A stretch of DNA of 64,000 bases from Rhynchopus sp. YZ270_cl-10 (GCA_964035575.1 OZ037908.1:372001-436000), one strand, 5' to 3'; positions 18,786-29,722 are shown, numbered from the stretch's first letter. Numbers and translations: made by a program. Notes: generated by a model not told the origin, from the letters alone.

Positions 18786-19643
18786 CCCCCTAGGCATACT
18801 GTGCGGGCGAGTAAAAAAAACTCGCCTACTCGCCAAAAACTCGCCTAAAACTCGCCCATTTTTGGGGGGCGAGTTTTGGCGAGTTTTTTTTTTTTGGTAG
18901 GGATTTTACCTTGGGAAAAGTGTACACACGAAAATATGAGGGAAATTTGAGTTTTGAAGAGAAAATTTTTTTCGTTCCACTTGAACAAGACCTCTACAGT
19001 TTGCTTTGTAGGCTTCCACAACCAGTACCACCAGTCCAGCTGTAGCTTCTGCGGATCCATGAAGCTTGCACAGATGGGTGCGATGTAGTCGTGGGGGAAT
19101 ACCGCCAAGGGGTGGCCTGCAGGGTTGCCATTTACCGGCATGGCGAGGACATTGTTGTATAGCGAGTGTAGCCCCGGCTCATGTCTTCGTCATCCTCCGG
19201 ATTGTAGCACGTCTTGTCCCCCGGGATCTATGGCACGCTTGGATCTTCCCCTGGAGCAAATGTTTACATACATGCCTGTCAGCCACTGCCGTGACATGGT
19301 TGCCTTTAGACGTACAAGTGACACAATTTCAATTTTTTTGTGTGTTTTCGAGTGGCATGTGTCATCAGTCACCCCCGCCCTCCATTTTCACATCCTGGTG
19401 CACATTTTCACCCCCAAGGTGCGTATGTGCACCAGGATTTGCACCCAAATGTGGGCGAGTTTAGGCGAGTTTAGGCGAGTTTTTGGCGAGTTTAGGCGAG
19501 TTTTGGCGAGTTTTTGGCGAGTTTTGGCGAGTAATAGGCGAGTAATGGGCGAGTAGGGCGAGTTTTTGGCGAGTTTTTCCTGAAAATCAGGAAAACGAAA
19601 AACTCGCCTAAAAACGGCTCGCCTGCACAGTATGCCTAGGGGG
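18786..19643. mobile_element. 858-bp inverted-repeat element filled with GCGAGTTT satellite
   Basis: CCCCCTAGGCATACTGTGC (18786-18804) is exactly mirrored at 19625-19643, and the match extends to 26 bp with one mismatch. Next to each end lie GGCGAGTTT(T) repeats, inverted relative to each other. The centre (about 18900-19430) is non-repetitive and holds a coding-like minus-strand patch. The element abuts the large palindrome. Confidence 0.75.
18938..19141 (-). pseudogene. Unrecognised coding-like patch inside the GCGAG element
   Basis: Minus frame beginning MPVNGNPAGHPLAVFPHDY, Trp/Tyr-rich further on (LDWWYWLWKPTK). Composition is more protein-like than the surrounding repeats. It could be a decayed transposase or a captured host exon; I do not recognise it. 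Confidence 0.3.
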
Positions 19644-20888
19644 AGCCACGTAGAAGGAAATCCTTAAGGACTTGCTGTCCAAAACCATTTTTTTGACATT
19701 TCGGTGAAGAAATCCACTAAAACGGGCGTGCCTGGCCGCAAATCGCCCTGGGGATCACCCATATATCCCAATAAACCACCTGACGACCTTCACAGAGCAT
19801 TTCTTGTCCAAAAAAAATCGATTTTTTGTGAAAAAACACCCCAAAATTGCGTAACGCTCGCGTAACGCTTGGGGGCAAAAATTTAACACTTGCCAAGAAA
19901 TTTCTCCAATCAGACAAAACTTCTTCTAAACACCCGAAAAACACCTCAGTCCACATCCGCTGAGGTCCCGGGGTGGAAATGTATGGTTTTTGCACCTTTT
20001 AGGGGTCCTGGGAGGGTCCCAGACGTATTCATGAGGGACGGAACCGCTTAAAATGCCCGAATTTACCTCTTTTTTAGGGTGCTTTTTCACCTTAAAAATT
20101 CAAAAAAAAGTGCTCAGACAATCACAGAAGTGTCAAAACCCCCTCGGAACTACTCGCCAGACCCCCTGTGGGGTGGAGAATCATATTTGTGATCACTTTT
20201 TGGCCTATTTTGCCCAAAATAACCTCATGTTACACTTATGTTACACTTGTCCCAAAATAGCCTAAAATACCCCATTTTGGGACAAGTGAGGCACAAGTGA
20301 GGCACGGGGTTATTTTGGGCAAAATAGGCCAAAAAGTGATCGCAAATATGATTCTCCACCCCACAGGGGGTCTGGCGAGTAGTTCCGAGGGGGTTTTGAC
20401 ACTTCTGTGATTGTCTGAGCACTTTTTTTTGAATTTTTAAGGTGAAAAAGCACCCTAAAAAAGAGGTAAATTCGGGCATTTTAAGCGGTTCCGTCCCTCA
20501 TGAATACGTCTGGGACCCTCCCAGGACCCCTAAAAGGTGCAAAAACCATACATTTCCACCCCGGGACCTCAGCGGATGTGGACTGAGGTGTTTTTCGGGT
20601 GTTTAGAAGAAGTTTTGTCTGATTGGAGAAATTTCTTGGCAAGTGTTAAATTTTTGCCCCCAAGCGTTACGCGAGCGTTACGCAATTTTGGGGTGTTTTT
20701 TCACTAAAAATCGATTTTTTTTGGACAAGAAATGCTCTGTGAAGGTCGTCAGGTGGTTTATTGGGATATATGGGTGATCCCCAGGGCGATTTGCGGCCAG
20801 GCACGCCCGTTTTAGTGGGTTTCTTCACCGAAATTTCAAAAAAATGGATTTTGGACAGCAAAACGCCTTTGGTGGCTCCCCCCCCCCT
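19637..20888. mobile_element. 1.25-kb near-perfect palindrome (foldback element)
   Basis: Two arms of about 620 bp (19637-20258 and 20274-20888) are inverted copies with very few differences, such as TTACACTTATG versus GCCTCACTTGTG near the centre, and a spacer of about 15 bp. Identical predicted 50-plus-residue frames on both strands are a by-product. Arm similarity this high implies recent formation or ongoing conversion. Confidence 0.85.
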
Positions 20889-21013
20889 CGAAAAACATAG
20901 CACAATATAGAGGGGTGTTTTTTCCGCACCTCCTCCTGTACAAAAAAAATTGTTTAGCATTCGTATCATGTTGTTACAATGTAATTTAACAATGAGTTTC
21001 GAAAAAAAAAATG

Positions 21014-21070
21014 TATAGTGAAACACACTTTAGGGTGGCCACAGTAATACAAAACCAAGTTTTCAAAAAT
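21014..21070 (+). repeat. Beta repeat copy
   Basis: TATAGTGAAACACACTTTAG, somewhat diverged. Confidence 0.75.
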
Positions 21071-21141
21071 AAAATTCGAGCGGCATCGAATTGAGACCTT
21101 CTGTAGGCGATTGTCGACATTTTTTCTTTTTTTTTAAATGA

Positions 21142-21216
21142 CAGTGGAGATTTGCACAAACTGTGGCAACACAACCGAGGGCAACTACACTACTCCAAAC
21201 AATTTATTCAAAAAAA
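21142..21216 (+). repeat. Alpha repeat copy
   Basis: CAGTGGAGATTTGCACAAAC to the TTCAAAAAAAC tail. Confidence 0.85.
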
Positions 21217-21604
21217 CAAAAATAAAGAAAGGGTATCCTAACCACCTTCGGGCAACACCCTTCGATTCAGTGTACCTTCTCACAAAAAAAAAAAAAACCA
21301 AGATTTTAAGAAACCCATTTTCATAGATCATGTTCCCAACCGGGGTTTCAACCCACCCATTCATCCTAGCCTTGGCATATTGTTTGTGTGTATGCATGCG
21401 CGGTATATTCGTCTGTTAACTGTTCTGGGGGGGTTTTTTTTTTGGGGATGTGTTTTTTTGAACATCCTTGTGTGTTTTCTCTTCTTTGAAATGGAAAGAA
21501 AATGAAATTGCTTCTTTCCCTCCTCCTCCCCTCCCTTCCCCTCATGATTTTTTTCAAGAGCAAACATGTTATATTTACAAGACAAAAAACAAAACAGCGT
21601 TTTG

Positions 21605-21668
21605 TATAGTGGAGTTCATCCTCGGGTGTCTACACTAATACAAACCAAGTTTTCAAATAAAAAAAAAA
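21605..21668 (+). repeat. Beta repeat copy (TTCATCC-type)
   Basis: TATAGTGGAGTTCATCCTCG, then GTGTCTACACTAATACAAAC. Confidence 0.85.
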
Positions 21669-21800
21669 CTTCATAAAAACCCATTCAAACTCCCCCTCCC
21701 CTCATAAACAAAACCATTTTCATGATTTTTCCTTTGCTCTGCTCTGCAATGAGAGGCTGCAGCGTCTAGCTTCATCTTTACAATATTTTCCTTTTTTTTT

Positions 21801-22137
21801 GGGTGATTAAACAGGCTCTCCGCTAGGATTTCCGATTTTGAAAATGTTCTGTTGATGGTCCACGTGGTGGGGTACATGCTTGCGCCGCAGGCGCACGGTA
21901 CGCAACTTTTTTTTTTTCAACGCCCGATTTTGACTTTTTTGGGACGTTTGAGCACTCACCTCTCCAGATCTTCTTCTCCTGAGCTTTTTTGACAGGTAGA
22001 ACGGGTCTGAACCACTCAGCAGAACTTTTTTTTTTTTTTTTCCCCCCCCCATTTTCAAAAAGTTCTGTTGACAATCAACAGAACTTTAGTACCTAGCGGA
22101 GTCCCTGGATTAAAGCACAGAGAGACTTCGGTTCATC
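21801..22137 (+). repeat. Gamma stem-loop split by a hAT-like MITE
   Basis: GGGTGATTAAA precedes and GATTAAAGCACAGAGAGACT TCGGTTCATC follows the MITE. With one copy of GATTAAA removed the flanks read as a gamma repeat. Confidence 0.75.
21812..22107. mobile_element. hAT-like MITE, copy 2
   Basis: 296 bp, ends CAGGCTCTCCGCTAGG and CCTAGCGGAGTCCCTG, closely similar to 15641-15938. GATTAAA is repeated at 21805-21811 and 22108-22114 (7 exact bases of an expected 8). Confidence 0.85.
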
Positions 22138-22499
22138 TAAACCAACCTTTTTTCTTCTTCTTTTTTTTTTTCTCTCTTTTTTCTCTATACCTACAAAAGC
22201 GTAACTCAAAAAGGAGAAATAGTTTCCTCAGATACGGTCGTCAAATCATCCCATCCTCCAACAGGGTGATTGAACAATCAACGGAAAAAAAAAACCTTTT
22301 TTTTCCCCCCTTCCTTTTTATTTACCTACCAGAGTTACTATTTTTTTTTTCCCCTTCAAACCAGTGTTTGCGTCCTGCTCGATGTACAGTGAGCATATTT
22401 GACGTGGGTAGCGTACCAACTAAACAAAAGACGACGAGGTGTTCATTATTTCACTTATAAAGAAAAGTGGGAAAAGTCACTTAGTGCCCAAGTTTGTTG

Positions 22500-23650
22500 T
22501 GTCGAGTTCCCATTTAGGATAATACCAGTGGGTATCATAGGTACTAGAAAATTGGGTACTAGGCTATTTACCCCAAGAAAAGTAGCATTAGCAAAGCACT
22601 GGCCAATATTTCAAAATTTGAAAATTTCACAAAAAAAACCAAACACATACATTTTTTTTTTCTTTGCAGTTATATACAGGGTACAGGCCTTTTGCTAACC
22701 ATCATGCCATCATGCCACGTTTTTGGGCGTTTTTTATTTTTTTTTCCATCATGCCACCATCATGCCACGGGGGGTGGTGGGGCAGGGCTTTCGCTCTCCA
22801 TCACCTGGGGATTTCCCCCCAGATGGCATGATGGCATGATGGCATGATGGCATGATGGCATGATGGCATGATGGCATGATGGCATGATGGCATGATGGCA
22901 TGATGGCATGATGGCATGATGGCATGATGGCATGATGGCATGATGGCATGATGGCATGATGGCATGATGGCATGATGGCATGATGGCATGATGGCATGAT
23001 GGCATGATGGCATGATGGCATGATGGCATGATGGCATGATGGCATGATGGCATGATGGCATGATGGCATGATGGCATGATGGCATGATGGCATGATGGCA
23101 TGATGGCCTGAAAATATTTCTGCTCGCTGCGCTCGCGGAGGTATACCTAAAAAAAAAATTCCCGCTCGCTTCGCTCGCGCTGTACGCCTATTTTCTTCCT
23201 GCCTACGGTGCCATTTTACAATGTCTAAGGGGATTCCCTTGCATTTTTCAGCCAGAAATGAAACTTGACCCAAGCTGCAAAAATTTGACCATTGTTATTT
23301 CAAAATGACCCAACCGTTGCAACAGCCCCTGCTTCTGGAAGACGTAGTGATTTTGTACGGTTAGTGTACGTAAGGCGCAAGACCAAGCACCGTTAAACAA
23401 GGATTAGATTCCGTTTTTTTTTTTTGTTATCTTGCAAAGCTGACCCTTCGCCTCTCCACCCTGTGGCTGTCAGGGAGGCGCGCGCGAAGCGCGCGACGAC
23501 CGCTTTTACCAGGTGGGAAAGCTCGGAATGTACTTTTTTTCCAGGAAATTATTTTTTTTTGACCATCATGCCATTCCTGGGGAAAATCCCAAAGTTAGCA
23601 AAAGGCCTGTACAGGGTACACGACTTTACCCTTTGTAAAAGGTATAAAAT
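22500..23650. mobile_element. Possible inverted-repeat element carrying a GATGGCAT array
   Basis: GGGTACAGGCCTTTTGCTAA (22679-22698) is mirrored near 23595-23623 (GTTAGCAAAAGGCC). Outside the left arm is GGATAATACCAGTGGGTATC, a motif also at 35850. Inside are the array, CGCTCGCTGCGC-type hairpins and a GCGCGCGAAGCGCGCG palindrome (about 23480). True ends are uncertain. Confidence 0.45.
22822..23107. repeat. 8-bp satellite (GATGGCAT)n, about 35 units
   Basis: Almost unbroken GATGGCAT head-to-tail. Because 8 is not a multiple of 3, the array is open in several frames as a repeated SCHHAIMP peptide; this is not a gene. Confidence 0.95.
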
Positions 23651-24458
23651 ACATTACCCATACTTACGTACCCCACCACCCCTCCTCAAATTGACGTAAC
23701 TAAAAAGAAAAGGGTCGGGCCAGAGTCAGCTCAAAGACCGACCCCTTTTTTTTATAGGTTCAGTATTCAATTTCAATCATTTTTTTTTTTTTTGTCATGT
23801 CACACCGTCCCCCTTTCTCTTCTACTGAGCCAGACTTTTCCCAGGGTATAGGTGGAGTTGCTGGGTCTTTTTTGTAGCCTTGTCGCTAAAAGTGATGTTG
23901 GACACCACGAGTACTTATACCCTCAACAAAAGAATTGAAGTAAAAAAAAAAACTGAAAAAAAGAGCAAAACAAAATAATGTATTAGCGTGGACCAGCAAT
24001 ACTTTTACCCCATATAGCAAATCAATAAAAGACCCCTCCCCAGCAACCCCCCACCCCAACTAGTCCTTGGTAGAAGAAAAAAAAGCACTTCAGGAGGAGA
24101 GAAAGGGGAAGAAAGATAATGAGAAAAAAGAGTTTATTTTTTTTTTTTTTTTGCGAATTTTTGCACCATTTTTGTTTTTTCTGTATTTTTCCCTTTTTTT
24201 TTTTCCTCTTCTTTTTCGCCCACGTATGTCTCTGACTTTCTCCAGCCCAATCCCCTTTTTCTATCGATCCCATACATGGTGAGCATTATTCTTTTCACTT
24301 CTATTTCGGAGGTGACAAAATGTGGTAGAATTATCTACTCACGATTTCCTCAAAGAATAATTGTATAGAGCAGAGGGTCTGACCAGGGTGTTTGATGAAA
24401 ACTCGGAGAGTGGAATTCCTTTTTTTGATATTTTCAACATTCAGTACACCCTATTCAT

Positions 24459-24495
24459 ACGGTGACTAAGCACAGAGAGGCTTAGGTTCATCTTA
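24459..24495 (+). repeat. Gamma stem-loop copy
   Basis: CGGTGACTAAGCACAGAGAG then GCTTAGGTTCATCTTA. Confidence 0.85.
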
Positions 24496-24741
24496 TAAAC
24501 TTTTCTTTATTATACTTATTCTTTCAATTCAGAAGAGACAGAGAGGAACAGAAAGTATATGGCATAATAAGTTTTTTTTTTTTTCGTCATTTCCTCAAAG
24601 CGCACAATGATTTTGTGTTCTAATTTTTATAACGCAGATCCCATCCCACACATTTTCCCTTCTTTGGTCTCATATGTTATATGTCGTCATATTCCGCCCT
24701 GCACACACAACAAAAAAAAAACAAAATGGAAAAAAAAGTGA

Positions 24742-24816
24742 CAGTGGAGATTTGCACAAACTGTGGCAACACAACCCGAGGCAACTACACACTACTCCAA
24801 CAAATTAGCAAAAAAG
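24742..24816 (+). repeat. Alpha repeat copy
   Basis: CAGTGGAGATTTGCACAAAC; the ACACACTACTCC variant. Confidence 0.85.
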
Positions 24817-24880
24817 AAAACAAAAAAAAAAGTATTGCAACTTTTGTTACCGACCACCTTACATCATTTGCATATCGTTG

Positions 24881-24908
24881 AAGGTGAACTAAGCGTCGTG
24901 AAGCTTAG
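24881..24908 (+). repeat. Gamma stem-loop, 3' truncated
   Basis: AAGGTGAACTAAGCGTCGTG then AAGCTTAG; the outer 3' arm is missing. Confidence 0.6.
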
Positions 24909-25567
24909 CCCCCCTTTTGTTTTGTCTCTAATTTTACTTTATTTTGACCGTCTTTTCTTTCCCCTTGTATTTTTTTTGGTGATATGGTTGCCAAAAATTC
25001 CCACAGGCGTACCAACAACAGTACCATTTTATGTCAACATTATTTAATTTTTTTTTTTAGAAATATTGCGTACTGTGGATTCGCTAGGAACCCCCTTTTT
25101 TTGGGTGCCAATGACCGCCATTTTTTTTTCTTCTTCTTTTATTTTTCTTTTTCGACGTTATTTATTGTGTCGATTCCTCAAAAACAAACCCCCCCTCCCT
25201 TCCTTAGTGGCTGTATTGTGATAACTGCCCCCATATTGATACAAAACACACACCTCACAATGCAGCCACCCACCTTCCTCCTCCGTTCGCTGAGCAAACC
25301 GGGACTGTCCCTCACCATTTTTTTAACATGAAGATGTACTATTTTGGTGGGTCGATCTGAGCTGGACTCAGCGGAGAAAGAAGAAGCATGTATTGAGCAA
25401 CAACAACAACAAAAAAAGCAAAAAAAAAAAAGTATTCCTCAGCAAAAAAAAAACCCCCCATCAGTCCACAGATAATGCCAAAGTTTTTCAAAAAAAAACA
25501 AAAAAAACAAAAAAGGGTCCAGCTTTAGATTCTTGTGGTTTGCCCCTATTTTTTTTTATGAGATTGT

Positions 25568-25634
25568 GGTGCTTTCGGAAGTCGGTCAACGACCTGTCAG
25601 CGACCTGTCAATATCGACCCCTCCCGGAGCACCA
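25568..25634 (+). mobile_element. Theta element, minimal copy, with exact 7-bp duplication
   Basis: Only 67 bp: GGTGCTTTCGGAAGTCGG, two and a half 11-bp units, CCCGGAGCACCA. AGATTGT is duplicated exactly at 25561-25567 and 25635-25641. Confidence 0.85.
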
Positions 25635-25710
25635 AGATTGTTTTCTTTTTTTTCTTTCTATTGTTCTATTTCAAAAAAAGGGTTGAAAAACAAAAGACTC
25701 TTTTATCATG

Positions 25711-25795
25711 TAAACCACGAAATGGATGTAGGGCTTGCAAAGGTATACTGTTCACGAGAGGGGCTTTTTTGTATTTTTCAACTCTACTTTTTATT
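25711..25795 (+). repeat. Delta repeat, shortened copy
   Basis: AACCACGAAATGGATGTAGG leads almost directly into GGTATACTGTTCACGAGAGG. Confidence 0.7.
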
Positions 25796-26451
25796 TATCG
25801 AGGGGAGAACAAGAGAGAGGTTTATTTTGTGTGCACACTATGGTTTTTCTTGCACTTTGATCCGAGACCATGCGCACACAAAAATAAAACATAGGGGGGG
25901 ATACAGTGATGGCCGCATCTCCTTGTTGTCATTGCCATGCCGCCGCTCTCTCTTGTTATCCCCAAAGGCGTTATTCACACCTGTGTGTGGCTGAATGGGG
26001 AGGAGAACGCACAAAGTACGTAGAAGTACGCAAGAAATACGCAAGAAGTGCGAAGCATCCCCCCCCCCTTCAGCCACTCCACAAAAAAGAATTTTTATTT
26101 TTTATTTTTGAAAAATTGATTACGCAAATTGTTTTGCAATATTTTTTTCTTCTTTTTTTGCGGGCCATTTTCCCCCCCTTCTTCCCCCTTCATTTTCCAG
26201 TTTATTTTTTTTTTTTTTTGTTCACCTTCACACCTCTACATTCTTTTTCAGTTGAGGTCTTGTCCTTTGTAAAAAAAAAAAATCTGGGTTGCAGCTTAAA
26301 CTGGAGAGAGAGAGAGAGAGTCAAATGGAAGCGGTCATGACTGATAAAATTCTGTTGTTAAGGGGGGTTGAGGACGAATCGTCTGGTTTCCTTACTGCAG
26401 TACAAATAAATCAAAAACAATTGGTACCCCAGAAATCCAAAAAAAAAAAAC
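25796..26451. other. Gene-free stretch
   Basis: Degenerate GTACGCAAGAA units near 26015-26050 recur at 26515-26615, on the other side of a beta copy. A (GA)n run lies near 26302. Confidence 0.5.
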
Positions 26452-26514
26452 TATAGTGGAGCACACTCTAGGGTGGCTACACTAATACAACCAAGTTTTC
26501 AAAAAAAAAAAAAA
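26452..26514 (+). repeat. Beta repeat copy
   Basis: Near-consensus copy with a long A tail. Confidence 0.9.
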
Positions 26515-26654
26515 CGAAGTGCGCAACAACTACGCACTAAGTACGCAAGAAATATGCAATATTGGGGTGTGTATTTGTGTGTTCTTTTTTTGTGGACAAA
26601 GTGCGCAGAAAGTACGCAATAATGGGGTCGTCGGGAACACCATAAATAAAAAGA

Positions 26655-26738
26655 CAGTGGAGATTTGCACAACTGTGGCAACACAACCCGAGGCAACTAC
26701 ACTAACTCCAACAAATTTATCAAAAAAAAAAAAAAAAA
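26655..26738 (+). repeat. Alpha repeat copy
   Basis: CAGTGGAGATTTGCACAACT with a long A tail. Confidence 0.85.
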
Positions 26739-27215
26739 AATCTTTGGCGAGAATGTGAGTACAGAACTTCTTTGGAGGTGGGCTTTTACCCCCCCTCCCG
26801 ACCTCCTCAGTTTTTAGGTTCGTGTTGCACATTTCGTTTATTGCTCAAACAACCCCCCCGTTTTCATGAAATCTTTCTAATTTGATTTCTTTTGTTTTCT
26901 TTATCGCTTTTTTCTTTTTTTTTTAAAAGTTTTTCCTCTAAAATAAAATGCAAGGAAAAAAAGAGAAAAAATACGCCTATTTTTTTTGACGTTTATTTAA
27001 CGAATATTTCTTTGTTGATTTAGCAAAATTTGCCAGTCCAAAAAAAACAAAAACAAAACAAAACTTTCCCCATCCCACCATTTCCCCAACACCTTTCCCC
27101 AAATACTGAGCACACTTTCATTGACCCCCGCCCTCCCTCCCTCCCTCTCTCTCTCACTCCTCCTCATTCTTCCTCATTCTTTCTCACTCTTTCTCATCAC
27201 CCCCACATTTTTTTT

Positions 27216-27262
27216 AGGTACACTGCCACGAGAGGGCTTTGTATTTCAAGTCAACTTTTTTT
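27216..27262 (+). repeat. Delta 3' module copy
   Basis: GGTACACTGCCACGAGAGGG, CTTTGTATTTCAAGTCAAC. Confidence 0.75.
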
Positions 27263-27535
27263 TATTGTAAAATTTTCGAGGGTTGTCGTCACACATACCT
27301 CGATAGGTTACAGTGGAAAAAAAAAATCACAAAATCAGTGATGAATAAATTTGGCCCCTCCCCAGCTAGCCTATTGTTGTGTTGTTATGGTCATGTTTTT
27401 ACGAGTGGTTTTATAACAAATATATTGTGGTACAAAAAAAGGCGGCCAATGTTGAGGATAGGCTTTGTTCACTTAGGTGAGGACTTAGACGATTGTCAAC
27501 ACAACACAACAACATCAAAATAAAAAAAAATAAAT

Positions 27536-27764
27536 CTGGTGAAGGCTACACTAATACAACAATACAACCAATTTTTTCAAGTAAACACTATTTTTAACTA
27601 AGATTTCGGAAAAAGAAAAGAAGGAAAAAAAATACTTAAAAGCGTATAGTGTAGCTCATCCTTTGGGGGGTGTCTGCACTAAAACAACCAAGTATTTCAA
27701 TAAAAATAATTATAGTGGAGCACACTCTAGGGTGGCTACACTAATACAACCAAGTTTTCAAAGT
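27536..27764 (+). repeat. Cluster of three beta repeats
   Basis: A truncated copy (27536-27582), a TTCATCC-type copy (27645-27700) and a consensus copy (27711-27764) lie head to tail. Confidence 0.8.
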
Positions 27765-27830
27765 AAATAAAATGCAAAACCAGCCTTGTCGTTCCCAGAG
27801 GCGTTTTGCACAAAAATAAACTTCACATAT

Positions 27831-27964
27831 GGTGCTTTCGGAAGTCGGTCAACGACCGGTCAGCGACGTGTCACGACCTGTCGGCGACCTGTCAACATCA
27901 GGGGGTGTGTGTATAGAGCCCCTGTGTCAGCGACCTGTCAATATCGACCCCTCCCGGAGCACCA
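27831..27964 (+). mobile_element. Theta element copy
   Basis: Full-length left half (GGTGCTTTCGG to CAACATCAGGGGG) but only about two units before ATATCGACCCC. Flanks CACATAT/ACACATT are roughly similar. Confidence 0.75.
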
Positions 27965-28064
27965 ACACATTTTTCTTTTTCTTTTTCTCAGTATATGAAA
28001 CAATTTTTCTCTCTCTTTCTTTCTCACACATTATGTGACACATATTATTTAAAAAAAAGTAGTA

Positions 28065-28202
28065 CAGCGGAGATTGCACAAAACTGTGGCAACACAACCG
28101 AGGCTACTACACTACTCCAACAATTTATCAAAAAAAAACAAAATAATTTACAGTGGAGCTTTGCACAGGTGGCAACTACACTATTCCAACAATTCCTTAA
28201 TA
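28065..28202 (+). repeat. Two adjacent alpha repeats, the second internally deleted
   Basis: 28065-28139 is full length. 28151-28202 keeps GTGGAGCTTTGCACA and GGCAACTACACTATTCCAAC but lacks the middle. Confidence 0.75.
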
Positions 28203-28475
28203 AAGGTTTTATCCACTACTTTCTTCTACATACCTCCTCCCCTTCTCCCTTTTTTCCTGCAAATGAAATGTGTGTCTCTCCCTCCTCCCCCCTAACGTTC
28301 AATGTCATATTTTTCTATTTTTTTCTCTTTTTTTTTTGTTGTAAACTTTTTCAACTTTTCTTCAAAAAAAAAAAAAAAAAAAAAAGCGCTCATTTCCATT
28401 GTGATCGTTATGCATCACCAAGCTTTGTCCCCTCTTTTCCCCATATCCCTTTCTCCTCTCAAAAAAAGAGAAAAA

Positions 28476-28897
28476 ACAAGTAATTGCTATCGGAAAAAAA
28501 ACGGGGTGTGATGTGGAACTCCATCCTGTAGAAATAATCTACAATACGCCCAGCATTCTGCTCTTCTGCAGGTATGCTACGCTCTTCGTACGCTGCCAGA
28601 CCCACTGGGACGCCAGCATCTGAAACGTTCAAGAAGGGGGGCTGTCCTCTTCGTCCAGCACCATCTGCTCGATAGCGTTGTTGGACGCCCGCTCGGCAGG
28701 CTCGGCGTGGTCCAGCTCGTTTTTGTCCACAGGGTCCCCACATTGTAGTCGTCGTTGGAGCAGTGCGGAAGGAACACAGAATGCACAGACTACAACACAT
28801 CGATCACACCAGCAAATCGCCAGGATGCTACGGTGGTTTCGAAAATCGCGCGGAGTTTTCCACAGCACACCCCGTTTTTTTCTTAGCAATTACTTGT
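28476..28897. mobile_element. 422-bp element with about 45-bp inverted repeats and a coding-like core
   Basis: ACAAGTAATTGCTA..AACGGGGTGTGATGTGGAAC at the left is mirrored at 28850-28897. The core reads on the minus strand as an acidic protein-like patch. No target duplication could be read. Confidence 0.65.
28500..28800 (-). pseudogene. Protein-like remnant inside the 422-bp element
   Basis: Minus-strand segments include NAIEQMVLDEEDSP and, in a second frame across a C7 run, FLNVSDAGVPVGLAAYEERS. The switch at the homopolymer suggests a frameshift. I do not recognise the family; it may be a captured host exon. Confidence 0.35.
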
Positions 28898-29002
28898 CCT
28901 TGTTGTTATTGTTGTTTTCAACCACCTTCCTTCAACCCTTGTAGGATCAGTTGTTATTTTTTTCGCGAAAACATGAAATTACACATTTCAAGAGAACAAA
29001 TT

Positions 29003-29524
29003 AAAAAGGGTCCTTATTTGCATTTTTGGGCTCCGCCCGTGCAGTGGTGGGGTCAATCTCGAAAATTGGACAATTTTTTGACCACTTAAATTTTGAGAAA
29101 TATGAGCCCGGTTGCTTATACGTGGGGCCCATTTTCGGCTAAAATTTTCCTCAAAATCTGGTTTTGTAAAATTGACCCTTTACTCCCCCCCCACATCGAT
29201 TTCAATACTATACCTTACTTCACCTACGGTTGCCCTTACAGGGGGGTGAAGGAAGGTAAGTTGAAAAAGGGTCCTTATTTGCATTTTTGGGCTCCGCCCG
29301 TGCAGTGGTGGGGTCAATCTCGAAAATTGGACAATTTTTTGACCACTTAAATTTTGAGAAATATGAGCCCGGTTGCTTATACGTGGGGCCCATTTTCGGC
29401 TAAAATTTTCCTCAAAATCTGGTTTTGTAAAATTGACCCTTTACTCCCCCCCCACATCGATTTCAATACTATACCTTACTTCACCTACGGTTGCCCTTAC
29501 AGGGGGGTGAAGGAAGGTAAGTTG
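29003..29524 (+). repeat. 261-bp tandem duplication
   Basis: Units 29003-29263 and 29264-29524 appear almost identical, beginning AAAAAGGGTCCTTATTTGCA and ending GGGGTGAAGGAAGGTAAGTT. Each contains GGTGGGGTCAATCTCGAAAA, the reverse complement of a motif at about 62860-62884. Confidence 0.9.
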
Positions 29525-29563
29525 AAAAAAACAAACAAGAGCAAACATGTTACAAAAAAAGGA

Positions 29564-29634
29564 CAGTGGAGATTTCCACAAACTGTTGGCAACACAACCG
29601 AGGCAACTACACTACTCCAACAATTTATCAAAAC
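29564..29634 (+). repeat. Alpha repeat copy
   Basis: CAGTGGAGATTTCCACAAAC start. Confidence 0.85.
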
Positions 29635-29665
29635 AGCAAAAACAAACAAAAACAAAAAAAAAACA

Positions 29666-29722
29666 TATAGTGGAGCACACTCTAGGGTGGCTACACTAAT
29701 ACAACCAAGTTTTCAAAAAAAA
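29666..29722 (+). repeat. Beta repeat copy
   Basis: Near-consensus. Confidence 0.9.

Larger units (their letters stand above)
23650..25560. other. Gene-free stretch
   Basis: Low-complexity DNA with gamma copies at 24459 and 24881 and an alpha copy at 24742. No coding region is supported. Confidence 0.6.

Noticed and set aside
20053-20479. Identical frames on both strands starting MPEFTSFLGCFF
   Set aside because: Mirror images of one palindrome arm. Presence on both strands is explained by the inverted repeat, and nothing suggests a gene.
22822-23107. CRISPR-like array
   Set aside because: Units are 8 bp and contiguous with no spacers, and the genome is eukaryotic.
22749-23273. 174-residue frame of repeated SCHHAIMP peptide
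   Set aside because: It is the reading of an 8-bp satellite, open in several frames; no start context or flanking domain.
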